From NCBI GenBank assembly GCA_003635265.1, contig PYIZ01000048.1:372001-436000 (forward strand): a DNA stretch of 64,000 nucleotides, read 5' to 3'. Numbering within the stretch: position 1 is the first letter of the stretch; each line of letters opens with the position of its first letter. Below, in pieces: positions 34,922 to 43,241 of the stretch. Below the pieces are notes generated by a model. The model searched no databases, was not told the origin of the DNA, and saw only the letters and a list, made by a program, of their open reading frames with translations. Source of the DNA: Candidatus Poribacteria bacterium. Lineage in GTDB: Bacteria; Poribacteria; WGA-4E; PCPOR2b. The translations under genes and the position numbers were made by a program.

Positions 34922-35662
34922 TCAAGTTATCTCGCCCTCAGTGTGTTCCGTCAATTCCAGAAAGATGTCCTCCAAGCTCAGATCCGTCGTTGTGCGGTTC
35001 TGACGCAACTCCTCCATCGTTCCTACTGCGACAAGTTTCCCGCCGTTAATAATGCCGATCCGATCGCACACGCGTTCTGCGATCTCAAGGATATGTGTGG
35101 TCATGAACACCGTGCACCCACGGTCGCAGCACGCGCGCAAGAGTTCCTTTGCTATGCGAGCACTTTTGGGGTCAAGACCGCTTGTCGGTTCATCAAGAAA
35201 CAGGACACGCGGCTCATGCACCAACACCCCTGCCAAGAGGATCTTCTTCTTCATACCGTACGAATAGCTTTTAATCAGTTCGTCCGCGGTGTCGGTAAGG
35301 TCAAACGCCTCCAGCAGCTCCTCCATCCGCCGTTCTGACTGTTTGGGATCAATTTCGTACAGATCCGCAATGAAGCGAACAAACTGCCTCCCTGTTAATG
35401 TCTCATAGAGGTTTGGTGTATCGGGCATTAGTCCCGTTATCGCCTTCGCCTGCGATGCCTGTGTGCGGATATCATAGCCACAAATCGTCGCCGTGCCGGA
35501 GGATGGACGGATCAAGCCGGTCAGCATATTGATGGTGGTCGTCTTTCCAGCACCGTTGGGCCCCAAAAAGCCGAAAAGTTCACCCGCTTCGACCTGCATG
35601 GTCAGGCCATCTACAGCGATGAGTTTGCCGAAACTTTTGGTCAGATGTGTTGTTGTAATCAT
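34922..35662 (-). CDS. ABC transporter ATP-binding protein (drug/ABC-2 type)
   Basis: 246 residues. Walker A GPNGAGKTT near residue 36, signature-like motif YSYGMKKK (a variant of LSGGM), and Walker B VLFLDEPTSGLDP are all present, with the switch His in MTTHILEIAE. The layout is that of CcmA/DrrA-type ATPases, which pair with an ABC-2 permease; none lies in this window. ATG start at 35662. It is convergent with the plus-strand ferritin run and divergent from the selenoprotein gene. It is not the missing partner of the MacB-type permeases by subfamily. Confidence 0.88.
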   Translation of the reverse strand: MITTTHLTKSFGKLIAVDGLTMQVEAGELFGFLGPNGAGKTTTINMLTGLIRPSSGTATICGYDIRTQASQAKAITGLMPDTPNLYETLTGRQFVRFIADLYEIDPKQSERRMEELLEAFDLTDTADELIKSYSYGMKKKILLAGVLVHEPRVLFLDEPTSGLDPKSARIAKELLRACCDRGCTVFMTTHILEIAERVCDRIGIINGGKLVAVGTMEELRQNRTTTDLSLEDIFLELTEHTEGEIT

Positions 35663-35756
35663 CTCTATAGAGAGGAAGTCAAAGTCGTTGTTAGTCCTAC
35701 GTTTTACGCTTCACGTATTATATCACACCGCCAAAGAGATTCAATAGAAATAGATA

Positions 35757-35785
35757 TTGACACAAGCTACCAGCAATGCTATCCT
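35757..35785 (+). promoter_or_regulatory. Sigma70-type promoter for the selenoprotein gene
   Basis: TTGACA at 35757-35762 and TATCCT at 35780-35785 are 17 bases apart. The start codon lies 38 bases downstream, with AGGAGG in between. Confidence 0.6.
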
Positions 35786-35822
35786 ATCTACACAGATTTT
35801 TTGAATCCACAGGAGGTTCATA

Positions 35823-36356
35823 ATGGCAAACACAGTTTTACTCGATCCAATCGCTCCAAATGACGTATCCGACAAATTTCTCGCGCCACGCCTTGACGAT
35901 CTCAACGGTAAGGTGATGGGCTTGCTGGACATCAGCAAAAATGGTGGTGACATCTTCCTCGACCGTGTCGAAGAGCTGATGCGTGAGCATTTTGACCTTG
36001 TAGATGTCGTTCGCGTAACAAAACCGACCTTTGCGCGTCCCGCGCCGCAAGAGCTAATCACGGCACTCGCCGATCAGTGCGACTTCGTGGTTGAAGCCCT
36101 AGCGGACTGAGGTTCCTGTATATCGTGCAGTGTGCACGACGGAACCGCTTTAGAAGAACGTGGCATCCCCAGCGTATCGATCTGCTCCGATGTGTTTTTT
36201 GCTGCGGGAGAAGTTCAAGCGAAATCGCTCGGTTATCGTGATTTCCATCCGACCACCGTTGATCACCCGATCCAAAGTCTCACACCCGACCAAATCCGTG
36301 GTCGTGCAGATGGTATCGTTGAAAAGATTGCCGCTGCGTTGACAAAATCTTCGTAA
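35823..36356 (+). CDS. UGSC-type selenoprotein with in-frame TGA (selenocysteine 96)
   Basis: The gene reads as one 177-residue protein if the TGA at 36108-36110 is selenocysteine. Conventional annotation would cut it into a 95-residue and a 74-residue ORF in the same frame. Around the TGA the reading is VVEALAD-U-GSC-ISC-SVHDGTALEERGIPSV, the exact Sec-Gly-Ser-Cys signature of the UGSC family, whose non-Sec members have Cys or Thr there. The N-terminal LAPRLDDLNGKVMGLLDISKNG segment is also typical. Immediately after the TGA a bacterial SECIS-like hairpin is present. ATG start with AGGAGG seven bases upstream and a promoter beyond it. The role of UGSC proteins is unknown; a redox function is presumed from Sec-x-x-Cys. 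Followed by a sulfatase-superfamily gene 68 bases on. Confidence 0.88.
36108..36146 (+). promoter_or_regulatory. Bacterial SECIS-like hairpin directly after the Sec TGA
   Basis: After TGA (36108-36110), GGTTCC (36111-36116) pairs with GGAACC (36141-36146). TCGTGC (36123-36128) pairs perfectly with GCACGA (36134-36139) around the five-base loop AGTGT. The apical loop is 18 bases past the TGA, within the range used by bacterial SelB. The stem is formed by coding bases, as expected in bacteria. Confidence 0.8.
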
Positions 36357-36424
36357 TGGTGAGGCAGCCCTTTTGGATACAGAACTTGGCTTCAGGAGTT
36401 TAATAAACAGGAGTGTGCACAGCC

Positions 36425-38056
36425 ATGAACGTCATCTTTATTATGAACGATACCTTTCGCAGGGACCACTTGGGGTGTTACGGCAACACTTGGATTCAGA
36501 CACCCAACTTGGATGGGTTTGCCCAACACGCAGCGGTATTTGAGCAGTTCTATGCAGCTTCCTATCCGACGGTGCCCAACCGGTGGGACTTAGCGACTGG
36601 ACGTTTTGGCTTCCCTTTTCGTGGCTGGCAGCCCTTAAATCCTGGAGATGTGACTTGGGGACAGATCCTGTCCGCGAAGGGTGTGCATACCCAAATGATC
36701 TGGGATACCCCGATGCTAGCGATGCACGATTATAACTACACGCGCGGTTTTGGGGGACTCAGTTTTGTGCATAGCCAAAAGGGCGATCCGTGGATAACTG
36801 ATCCCACTCTCGACATTCAACTGCGGGCACAACCCCATAAAATCCGCAACATCTCCGGCCTACAGAACTACCTCCGCAACCATGCCGCCCGCCAGTTTGA
36901 TCGCGAGTTCTGCATTGGACGGGGGATGTCAGAGGCGATGGATTGGCTGGAGACCAACTACAACCAAGAGTCGTTTCTCCTCTATATTGATATGTGGGAC
37001 CCCCATGAGCCGTTCGACTGCCCTTGGTACGACTACGCGCTATACGCCGATCCCGATTACGACGGCGATCAGATGTTGTACCCGGAATACGGTCGCCCGA
37101 CATATATGTCTGAGGCGGAGGCAGCGCACCTCCGTGCACTCTACGCCGGCAACGTTACGCTGACGGATCGGTGGGTGGGTGCATTTCTCGATTTGGCAGA
37201 ACGGTTGGGACTTTTCAAGAATACGCTCATCATCTGGGGTTCCGACCACGGACACCTGTTCGGCGACCACGGCCTACAAGGCAAGCCGGGGGCGGAACTT
37301 GGCAAGCTCTACGAAATCACTGTCCGAATCCCCCTCTTAATCCATCACCCCGAAGGATTGGGAGCAGGCGAGCGAGTTCAGGGTATTGTCCAACCTCCTG
37401 ACATCTTACCCTCAATCTTGGATTTCCTTGGAATCTCGACGCCATCGCACATGCAAGGGACTTCTTTCCTACCTCTGATGACAGGGGACGCAGCAAAGAT
37501 ACACGATTACGCCTTTTCAAGTCGATTCCCACCCAGCGCGGGGACGACCGGCTATACGCCGGTAGAGGGTGCTACCTTCGATGGTTGGGTCGGCTCTGAC
37601 CGCAACGTTGAACCCAGCACCATCACCGATGACGAGTGGGGTTACCTGTGTGCCCCGCAGGGGATGCCTTCCGAACTTTATAACCTGAAAACTGATCCCG
37701 ATCAGAAACATAACGTCATTGATGCCCAGCCCGATGTGGCTGAACGGATGCGCAGCGCTTGGATTGAGTTTCTGACGAATCACGGTGCGTCCGAAACCCG
37801 CATTCGTCCCTTCCAAGATGCAAACGTTGAGGTTCACACGCCCACGAGTGGAACGGTGTACGCCTTCCGAGATGATCAGGGACAATGGATCGCTTTCCCC
37901 ACTGAGGGACAGGCGCAACGTTCTGCGTATCACGACGATGCACCAGGACCGAAGCGAGAAATTCAAAAGATAACCTTCGGCGACCTGCTAGCCGACAATC
38001 CGAAAAATCTGATTCACCTGTATGGGCAGTATTATTGGGCACAGGATCTGGCTTAA
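36425..38056 (+). CDS. Sulfatase/alkaline-phosphatase superfamily hydrolase with Thr at the nucleophile site
   Basis: 543 residues from the ATG at 36425, which has AGGAG 11 bases upstream; a GTG four codons earlier is too close to it. Fold motifs: NDTFRRDHLGCYGN at the N-terminus (Asp9 metal ligand), GSDHGHLFGDHG for the later metal site. The sulfatase signature C/S-x-P-x-R reads T-V-P-N-R here, with Thr49 at the nucleophile. Formylglycine can only form from Cys or Ser, so a classical sulfatase mechanism is excluded by the sequence. Thr nucleophiles occur in phosphodiesterase and phosphonate branches of this superfamily, so a phosphoester hydrolase is more likely. No signal peptide. It follows the selenoprotein gene. 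Confidence 0.85.
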   Translation: MNVIFIMNDTFRRDHLGCYGNTWIQTPNLDGFAQHAAVFEQFYAASYPTVPNRWDLATGRFGFPFRGWQPLNPGDVTWGQILSAKGVHTQMIWDTPMLAMHDYNYTRGFGGLSFVHSQKGDPWITDPTLDIQLRAQPHKIRNISGLQNYLRNHAARQFDREFCIGRGMSEAMDWLETNYNQESFLLYIDMWDPHEPFDCPWYDYALYADPDYDGDQMLYPEYGRPTYMSEAEAAHLRALYAGNVTLTDRWVGAFLDLAERLGLFKNTLIIWGSDHGHLFGDHGLQGKPGAELGKLYEITVRIPLLIHHPEGLGAGERVQGIVQPPDILPSILDFLGISTPSHMQGTSFLPLMTGDAAKIHDYAFSSRFPPSAGTTGYTPVEGATFDGWVGSDRNVEPSTITDDEWGYLCAPQGMPSELYNLKTDPDQKHNVIDAQPDVAERMRSAWIEFLTNHGASETRIRPFQDANVEVHTPTSGTVYAFRDDQGQWIAFPTEGQAQRSAYHDDAPGPKREIQKITFGDLLADNPKNLIHLYGQYYWAQDLA

Positions 38057-38140
38057 CTAACTGAAGGACGCTCATACACCCGTAGGAGCGATCTCCGAAT
38101 CGCGACGCTTACATCATTACAAATCAGGAATTCCCAAGCT

Positions 38141-38983
38141 ATGGCAAAATCGCACACCCTAGAAAACACATCAATCGAGATTATCCACGAGATTGAGCGA
38201 GGAAATATTCAACACGCTCTGTTTGATTTCGATGGGACGATTTCGCTCGTGCGGGACGGTTGGCAGAGCGTCATGGTGCCCATGATGGTTGACGTGCTGC
38301 TCAAAGAAACGCAGACCGATGAAACGCCAGAGGAATTAGAGCGAGTTGTTGTTGAATTTGTGGATAACCTGACCGGCAAGCAGACCATTTATCAGATGAT
38401 GCAACTGTGCGAAGAAGTTGAGAAGCGGGGCGGTATTCCAAAGCAACCGTTGGAATACAAGGATCTGTATAACAGCCTGCTCCTGCCAACTGTGGCTGAA
38501 CGCATCGCCAAGCTAGAAAGGGGAGAGATTGAGGCTGCGGATCTGCGTGTGCCGATGTCGCTTGAGTTCCTACAGTCGTTGCAGAAACGTGGTATTAAAC
38601 GTTACCTCGCTAGTGGGACCGATGTTGAATTTGTTCGGCATGAAGCAGAACTCCTAGGTGCTGCCCCCTACTTTGATGGGGGGATCTTCGGTGCCTTGCG
38701 GGAGTATCAAAACTTCTCGAAGGCGATGGTGATTCAGCAGATTCTTGATGACTTTAGCCTGACCGGAAGCGAACTTCTGGTGGTCGGTGATGGTTCGGTG
38801 GAGATCGAAAATGCGAAGGCAGTCGGCGCAATCGCTGTGGGTGTGGTCTCCGTGGAGAACAACCGCTACCAGATGAACGCGGACAAACGGGGCAGGCTAC
38901 TTGGCGCCGGTGCGGATATTCTGATTCCCGACTTTCGAGACGGGAATCAACTACTAACCTATCTTTTTAACGAGAGCCCGTAG
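38141..38983 (+). CDS. HAD superfamily hydrolase
   Basis: 280 residues. Motif I is ALFDFDGTISL with nucleophile Asp29 and Asp31; motif II is RYLASGTD near residue 165; motif III Lys lies in FSKAMVIQQI; motif IV is LLVVGDGSVEIENAKAVG. A sizeable helical cap fills residues 45-150. These enzymes dephosphorylate small phosphates such as sugar phosphates or phosphoglycolate; the substrate is not readable. Start ATG without a clear Shine-Dalgarno. It ends only a few bases before an in-frame ATG of the first TolB-like ORF, so the two may be cotranscribed. Confidence 0.85.
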   Translation: MAKSHTLENTSIEIIHEIERGNIQHALFDFDGTISLVRDGWQSVMVPMMVDVLLKETQTDETPEELERVVVEFVDNLTGKQTIYQMMQLCEEVEKRGGIPKQPLEYKDLYNSLLLPTVAERIAKLERGEIEAADLRVPMSLEFLQSLQKRGIKRYLASGTDVEFVRHEAELLGAAPYFDGGIFGALREYQNFSKAMVIQQILDDFSLTGSELLVVGDGSVEIENAKAVGAIAVGVVSVENNRYQMNADKRGRLLGAGADILIPDFRDGNQLLTYLFNESP

Positions 38984-39028
38984 CAGATGAACGAGCGAGA
39001 CCTATTGAAAACAGAGGAGGAGAGACAG

Positions 39029-40000
39029 ATGCAACGAAGATACAATCTTGCATATTTCCTGTTAGCTATCGTTGTCGTATTGGGACTAACACTGCTAATG
39101 GTAGTGGTTGACGCACAGGCACAGATTGTCTTCATGTCTGATAGGGATTGGAACGATTGGGAGTGGGAGATCTACGTGATGGATACCGATGGCGGTAATC
39201 CGCGAAACCTGACTAACGCCCCCGGTGATGATCAGTATCCCTCCTGGTCTCCTGACGGTAAACAGATTGTCTTTACAGCTGATAGGAGTGGTAAGGATTG
39301 GAACCGGCAAATCTACGTGATGGACGCCGATGGAGCGAACCAACGAAACCTATCTGACAATGACTTTGAAGACTCGGACCCCGCATGGTCTCCCGATGGC
39401 AAACGGATTGCCTTTGTGTCTCAGAGGGGTCAGGGCAGTCAAATCTACGTGATGGACGCCGATGGGGGCAACCCAAAAAACCTCTCCAATGATCGTTCTG
39501 CTGACTACGGGCCCTCATGGTCCCCGGACGGTAGGCGCATTGCCTTTCATTCTTGGAGGGGTGGGAACAACGAAATCTACGTGATGGATGCCGATGGTGG
39601 TAATCAGCAAAACCTCACCAATCATCGTGCTTGGGACAGTTCTCCTTCATGGTCTCCTGATGGCAAATATATTGCTTTTGATTCATTTAGGGATGGGAAC
39701 GGTGAAATCTACGTGATGGACGCCGATGGGAGTAATCCGCGAAACCTCACCAATCATCCCTTTAAGGATTGGGAACCCTCATGGTCCCCTGACGGGAGGC
39801 GGATTGTCTTTGTGTCTGATAGAGAAGCAGATGCGAACCCTGACATCTTTGTGATGGATGCCGATGGGGGTAACCCTAAAAACCTCACCAATCATCCCGA
39901 AGATGACCTTGCTCCTGCATGGTTTGGTTCTGCTTTTTCCGTTGCTCCCGCCGGTAAGACCCTCACGCTATGGGGACGGGTCAAACAGGCAAACCACTAA
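39029..40000 (+). CDS. TolB-like WD40/PD40 beta-propeller protein, array copy 1
   Basis: 323 residues from the ATG at 39029, chosen because GAGGAGGAG stands about nine bases upstream and because paralogues start at the matching place (MQRRYN); an ATG at 38987 also lies in frame. Signal peptide (FLLAIVVVLGLTLLMVVVDAQAQ), then six to seven TolB-type blades of the form EIYVMDADGGNxxNLTN ... PSWSPDGKRIxFxSxR, and a conserved tail ending FSVAPAGKTLTLWGRVKQ. It is exported and probably periplasmic or surface-bound. TolB-type propellers bind peptides or act as scaffolds; no catalytic residue is evident. Confidence 0.87.
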   Translation: MQRRYNLAYFLLAIVVVLGLTLLMVVVDAQAQIVFMSDRDWNDWEWEIYVMDTDGGNPRNLTNAPGDDQYPSWSPDGKQIVFTADRSGKDWNRQIYVMDADGANQRNLSDNDFEDSDPAWSPDGKRIAFVSQRGQGSQIYVMDADGGNPKNLSNDRSADYGPSWSPDGRRIAFHSWRGGNNEIYVMDADGGNQQNLTNHRAWDSSPSWSPDGKYIAFDSFRDGNGEIYVMDADGSNPRNLTNHPFKDWEPSWSPDGRRIVFVSDREADANPDIFVMDADGGNPKNLTNHPEDDLAPAWFGSAFSVAPAGKTLTLWGRVKQANH

Positions 40001-40067
40001 CTGCCACTGTTGAGAGAACAGCCTTTAAGGATAAAAAACCGCTTTGAAACCATAGGAGGCATAGCAG
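40001..40067 (+). repeat. Conserved spacer of the TolB-like array (also 41088-41152 and 42005-42069)
   Basis: The three intergenic gaps are similar in length (65-67 bases) and sequence: each opens CTGCCA(C/T)TGTTGA, has AAAAA(A/G)CG around the middle and ends with GAGGA(G/A)... and the next ATG. They carry the ribosome-binding site and indicate that the unit of duplication was gene plus leader. The best-conserved pair is 41088-41152 and 42005-42069. Confidence 0.7.
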
Positions 40068-41087
40068 ATGGACCGCAGACATAGACTTACCCGTATGATT
40101 TTAGCCATCGTTGTAGCATTAAGTCTGACACTGCTGATAATAGTCGTTGACGCACAGGCACAGATTGCCTTCGTGTCTAGTAGAGATGGTAACCCTGAAA
40201 TTTACGTGATGAATGCCGATGGAAATAATCAGCGTAGACTCACCAATCATCCCGCTAGGGACTATGTGCCCTCATGGTCTCCCGACGGTAAACGGATTGT
40301 TTTCATATCTGAGAGGGATGGGCACCCTGACCGTGCCCCCGGTTGGTTTACTTCTGAAATCTACATGATGGATGCCGATGGGGGGAATCCTCAAAACCTC
40401 ACTAACCATCCCTCTGATGACAGATCTCCCTCCTGGTCCCCTGACGGTAAACGCATTGTCTTCGAGTCTGATAGGGATAACGATAGGGGGCATAACATTG
40501 AGATCTACGTGATGGATGCCGATGGAAGCAATCAACTAAACCTCACTAACAATCTCACTAATGATGAGGATCCCTCATGGTCTCCGGATGGTAAACGGAT
40601 TGTCTTCACTGCTCAGAGGGAGGGGCACGTTGTACACAACTTGGACATCACTGATGAAATCTACGTGATGGATGCCGATGGGGGGAATCAACAAAGACTC
40701 ACTGAAAATCGGAATAATGACTGGCATCCCGTATGGTCCCCTGACGGCAAACGGATTGCCTTCATGGCTGATAGGAAGGGGGACGCTATAAATTTTGACA
40801 TCTACGTGATGGATGCTGATGGGGGTAATCAACAGAAACTAACCAATCATCGCGATTGGGATGGGTCTCCGTCATGGTCCCCCGACAGTCAACGTATTGT
40901 CTTCAATTCTAATAGGGATGGGAAGAGTGCAATCTACGTGATGGACACCGATGGGGGGAATCTTCAAAAACTCACCAATAATCCGCATAGTGACTTTCAG
41001 CCTGCATGGTTGAACACTCCTTTTTCGGTTTCTCCCACAGGCAAAAAGTTTACAATATGGGGGTGGCTCAAACAGGGCGACCGGTAA
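40068..41087 (+). CDS. TolB-like propeller protein, array copy 2
   Basis: 339 residues. It has a signal peptide (LTRMILAIVVALSLTLLIIVVDAQAQ) and more blades than copy 1, including blade-length differences from insertions such as the HPDRAPGWFTSE and NDRGHNIEIYVMD segments. Its last 30 residues repeat the family tail (FSVSPTGKKFTIWGWLKQ). AGGAGG lies about eight bases ahead of ATG. Copies 2 and 4 share blade order and the same insertions, so they are each other's closest relatives here. Same presumed role as copy 1. Confidence 0.87.
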   Translation: MDRRHRLTRMILAIVVALSLTLLIIVVDAQAQIAFVSSRDGNPEIYVMNADGNNQRRLTNHPARDYVPSWSPDGKRIVFISERDGHPDRAPGWFTSEIYMMDADGGNPQNLTNHPSDDRSPSWSPDGKRIVFESDRDNDRGHNIEIYVMDADGSNQLNLTNNLTNDEDPSWSPDGKRIVFTAQREGHVVHNLDITDEIYVMDADGGNQQRLTENRNNDWHPVWSPDGKRIAFMADRKGDAINFDIYVMDADGGNQQKLTNHRDWDGSPSWSPDSQRIVFNSNRDGKSAIYVMDTDGGNLQKLTNNPHSDFQPAWLNTPFSVSPTGKKFTIWGWLKQGDR

Positions 41088-41152
41088 CTGCCACTGTTGA
41101 GATAACGGCGTTTAAGCAAAAAAGCGGTTCGAGAGCAGAGGAGGAATAACAA

Positions 41153-42004
41153 ATGCAACGAAGATACAATCCAACACATTTGATTTTAGCTAGCGTTATA
41201 GTCTTGGTACTGATGCTGCTGATGGTATGCGTTGACGCACAAGCACAGATTGCGTTTATGTCTAGGAGGGCTGGGAACTTTGAAATCTACGTGATGGACG
41301 CCGATGGGGAGAATCAACAACGACTCACCAATAATCCAGCTGATGACTGGTCTCCGTCATGGTCGCCCGACGGTAGACGCATTGCCTTCGTGTCTGAGAG
41401 GGCTGGGAACCCTGAAATCTACGTGATGGACGCCGACGGGGGTAATCAACTAAACCTTACTAACAATCCCAATGATGACTGGTCTCCGTCATGGTCTCCT
41501 GACGGTAAACGCATTGTCTTCGAGTCTGACAGGGATAACGATAGGGGGCATAACATTGAAATCTACGTGATGGACGCCGATGGGGAGAATCAACAACGAC
41601 TCACCAATAACCCCGCTAGTGACCATTCACCTTCATGGTCTCCTGACGGTAAACGGATTGCCTTCAGTGCCCAAAGGGAGGGGCACGTTGTAAAGGACCT
41701 TGGTATAACTGATGAAATCTACGTGATGGACGCAGATGGCGGCAATCAACAAAAGCTTACCAACCACCGAGCTTGGGATGGGTCTCCGTCATGGTCCCCC
41801 GACGGTAAACGTATTGTCTTCAATTCTAATAGGGATGGGAAGAGTGAAATCTACGTGATGGATGCTGATGGGAGGAATCTTCAAAACCTGACCAATAATC
41901 CGGGTGGAGACTTTGGTCCTACATGGTTTAATTCACCTTTTTCGGTTTCTCCTGCAGGCAGACAGTTTACAATATGGGGACGGCTCAAACAGCTTGACCG
42001 ATAA
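41153..42004 (+). CDS. TolB-like propeller protein, array copy 3 (short)
   Basis: 283 residues, one blade shorter than copies 2 and 4. Signal peptide region LILASVIVLVLMLLMVCVDAQAQ. It starts MQRRYNPTHL, like copies 1 and 4. Blades repeat nearly identical modules (for instance DADGENQQRLTNNPA twice), and the tail is FSVSPAGRQFTIWGRLKQ. AGGAGGA is seven to eight bases ahead of ATG. The missing blade may come from recombination between near-identical repeat units. Confidence 0.87.
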   Translation: MQRRYNPTHLILASVIVLVLMLLMVCVDAQAQIAFMSRRAGNFEIYVMDADGENQQRLTNNPADDWSPSWSPDGRRIAFVSERAGNPEIYVMDADGGNQLNLTNNPNDDWSPSWSPDGKRIVFESDRDNDRGHNIEIYVMDADGENQQRLTNNPASDHSPSWSPDGKRIAFSAQREGHVVKDLGITDEIYVMDADGGNQQKLTNHRAWDGSPSWSPDGKRIVFNSNRDGKSEIYVMDADGRNLQNLTNNPGGDFGPTWFNSPFSVSPAGRQFTIWGRLKQLDR

Positions 42005-42069
42005 CTGCCATTGTTGAAAAAACGGCGTTTAAGCAAAAAAGCGATTCGAGAACAGAGGAGGAATAACAG

Positions 42070-43092
42070 ATGCAACGGAGATACAATCTCGCACATTCGA
42101 TTTTCTGTATCGTTGTAGCATTAAGTTTGACACCGCTGATAGTAGCTATTGATGCACAGGCACAGATTGCCTTTGTGTCTAAGAGGGATGGGAACTTTGA
42201 CATCTACGTGATGGACGCCGATGGTGGTAATCCGCGTAGACTCACCAATAATCCCGCTAGGGACTATGCGCCCTCATGGTCGCCCGACGGTAAACGCATT
42301 GTCTTTTGCTCTGATAGGGATGGGCACGTCCCTGAGGGCCGTGTGTTCCACACTTCTGAAATCTACGTGATGGACGCCGATGGTGGTAACCAGCAAAACC
42401 TCACTAACCATCCCTCTAATGACAGGAACCCTTCCTGGTCCCCTGACGGCCAACGCATTGTCTTCCAGTCTTATAGGGATAATGATAGGAATCATAACAT
42501 TGAAATCTACGTGATGGACGCCGATGGAAGCAATCTTCAAAGACTCACTAACAATCTCGCAGCGGACGAAGATCCCGCATGGTCACCGGATGGTGAACGG
42601 ATTGTCTTCACGTCTGCGAGGGAGGGGCACTTTATAGACCTTGATGAAAACATCACTGATGAAATCTACGTGATGGACGCCGATGGTGGCAATCAGCGAA
42701 GACTCACTGAAAATCGGAATAATGACTGGGATCCCGTATGGTCCCCTGACGGTAAACGGATTGCCTTTGCAGCTGATAGGAAGGGGGACTTTGAAAAATT
42801 TGACATCTACGTGATGGACGCCGATGGTGGCAATCAACAAAAACTGACCAATAATCGCGTTTGGGACAGTTCTCCCTCATGGTCCCCTGACGGTGAACGG
42901 ATTGCCTTCTATTCCCGTAGGGATGGGAATTCTGACATCTACGTGATGGATGCCGATGGGGGGAATCTTCAAAACCTCACCAATAATCCGCATAGTGACT
43001 CTGGTCCTGCATGGTTGAACACTCCTTTTTCAGTTTCTCCCACAGGCAAAAAGTTTACAATATGGGGGCGGGTCAAACAGTTTGACCGGTAA
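42070..43092 (+). CDS. TolB-like propeller protein, array copy 4
   Basis: 340 residues with signal peptide (FCIVVALSLTPLIVAIDAQAQ), the blade pattern of copy 2 and the conserved tail FSVSPTGKKFTIWGRVKQ. The same repeated core EIYVMDADGGN recurs at DNA level across the array. AGGAGGA is upstream of ATG in the conserved spacer. A hairpin terminator follows within about 50 bases, which marks this as the last gene of the run. Confidence 0.87.
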   Translation: MQRRYNLAHSIFCIVVALSLTPLIVAIDAQAQIAFVSKRDGNFDIYVMDADGGNPRRLTNNPARDYAPSWSPDGKRIVFCSDRDGHVPEGRVFHTSEIYVMDADGGNQQNLTNHPSNDRNPSWSPDGQRIVFQSYRDNDRNHNIEIYVMDADGSNLQRLTNNLAADEDPAWSPDGERIVFTSAREGHFIDLDENITDEIYVMDADGGNQRRLTENRNNDWDPVWSPDGKRIAFAADRKGDFEKFDIYVMDADGGNQQKLTNNRVWDSSPSWSPDGERIAFYSRRDGNSDIYVMDADGGNLQNLTNNPHSDSGPAWLNTPFSVSPTGKKFTIWGRVKQFDR

Positions 43093-43143
43093 CTACCATT
43101 ATTGAGAAAGCTCATGCAAAAAGAAAGTGCAAAATGCGAAGAG

Positions 43144-43180
43144 AAACCGAGTTTTTTCTTGAAAACTCGGTTTCTTTCTT
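43144..43180 (+). terminator. Terminator after the TolB-like array
   Basis: A perfect 12-base stem (AAACCGAGTTTT at 43144-43155 with AAAACTCGGTTT at 43162-43173) is followed by a T-rich tract. It is A-rich on the other side, so it could also end transcription of the minus-strand acetate kinase gene. Confidence 0.75.
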
Positions 43181-43241
43181 CTGCCCTGGGTTTCTTTTTA
43201 CTATTTCTTAACATGAGCGAGAAGATTTTACGCATCACGCA

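Noticed and set aside
34922..35662. ABC ATPase as partner of the MacB-type permeases at 5.7-10.2 kb
   Set aside because: Its motifs are of the CcmA/DrrA type, it lies 25 kb away, and MacB-type permeases need a LolD/MacB-like ATPase.
39029..43092. Regularly spaced short direct repeats, CRISPR-like at first sight
   Set aside because: They lie in coding frame and encode propeller blades; spacing follows blade length and spacers are coding, not unique.
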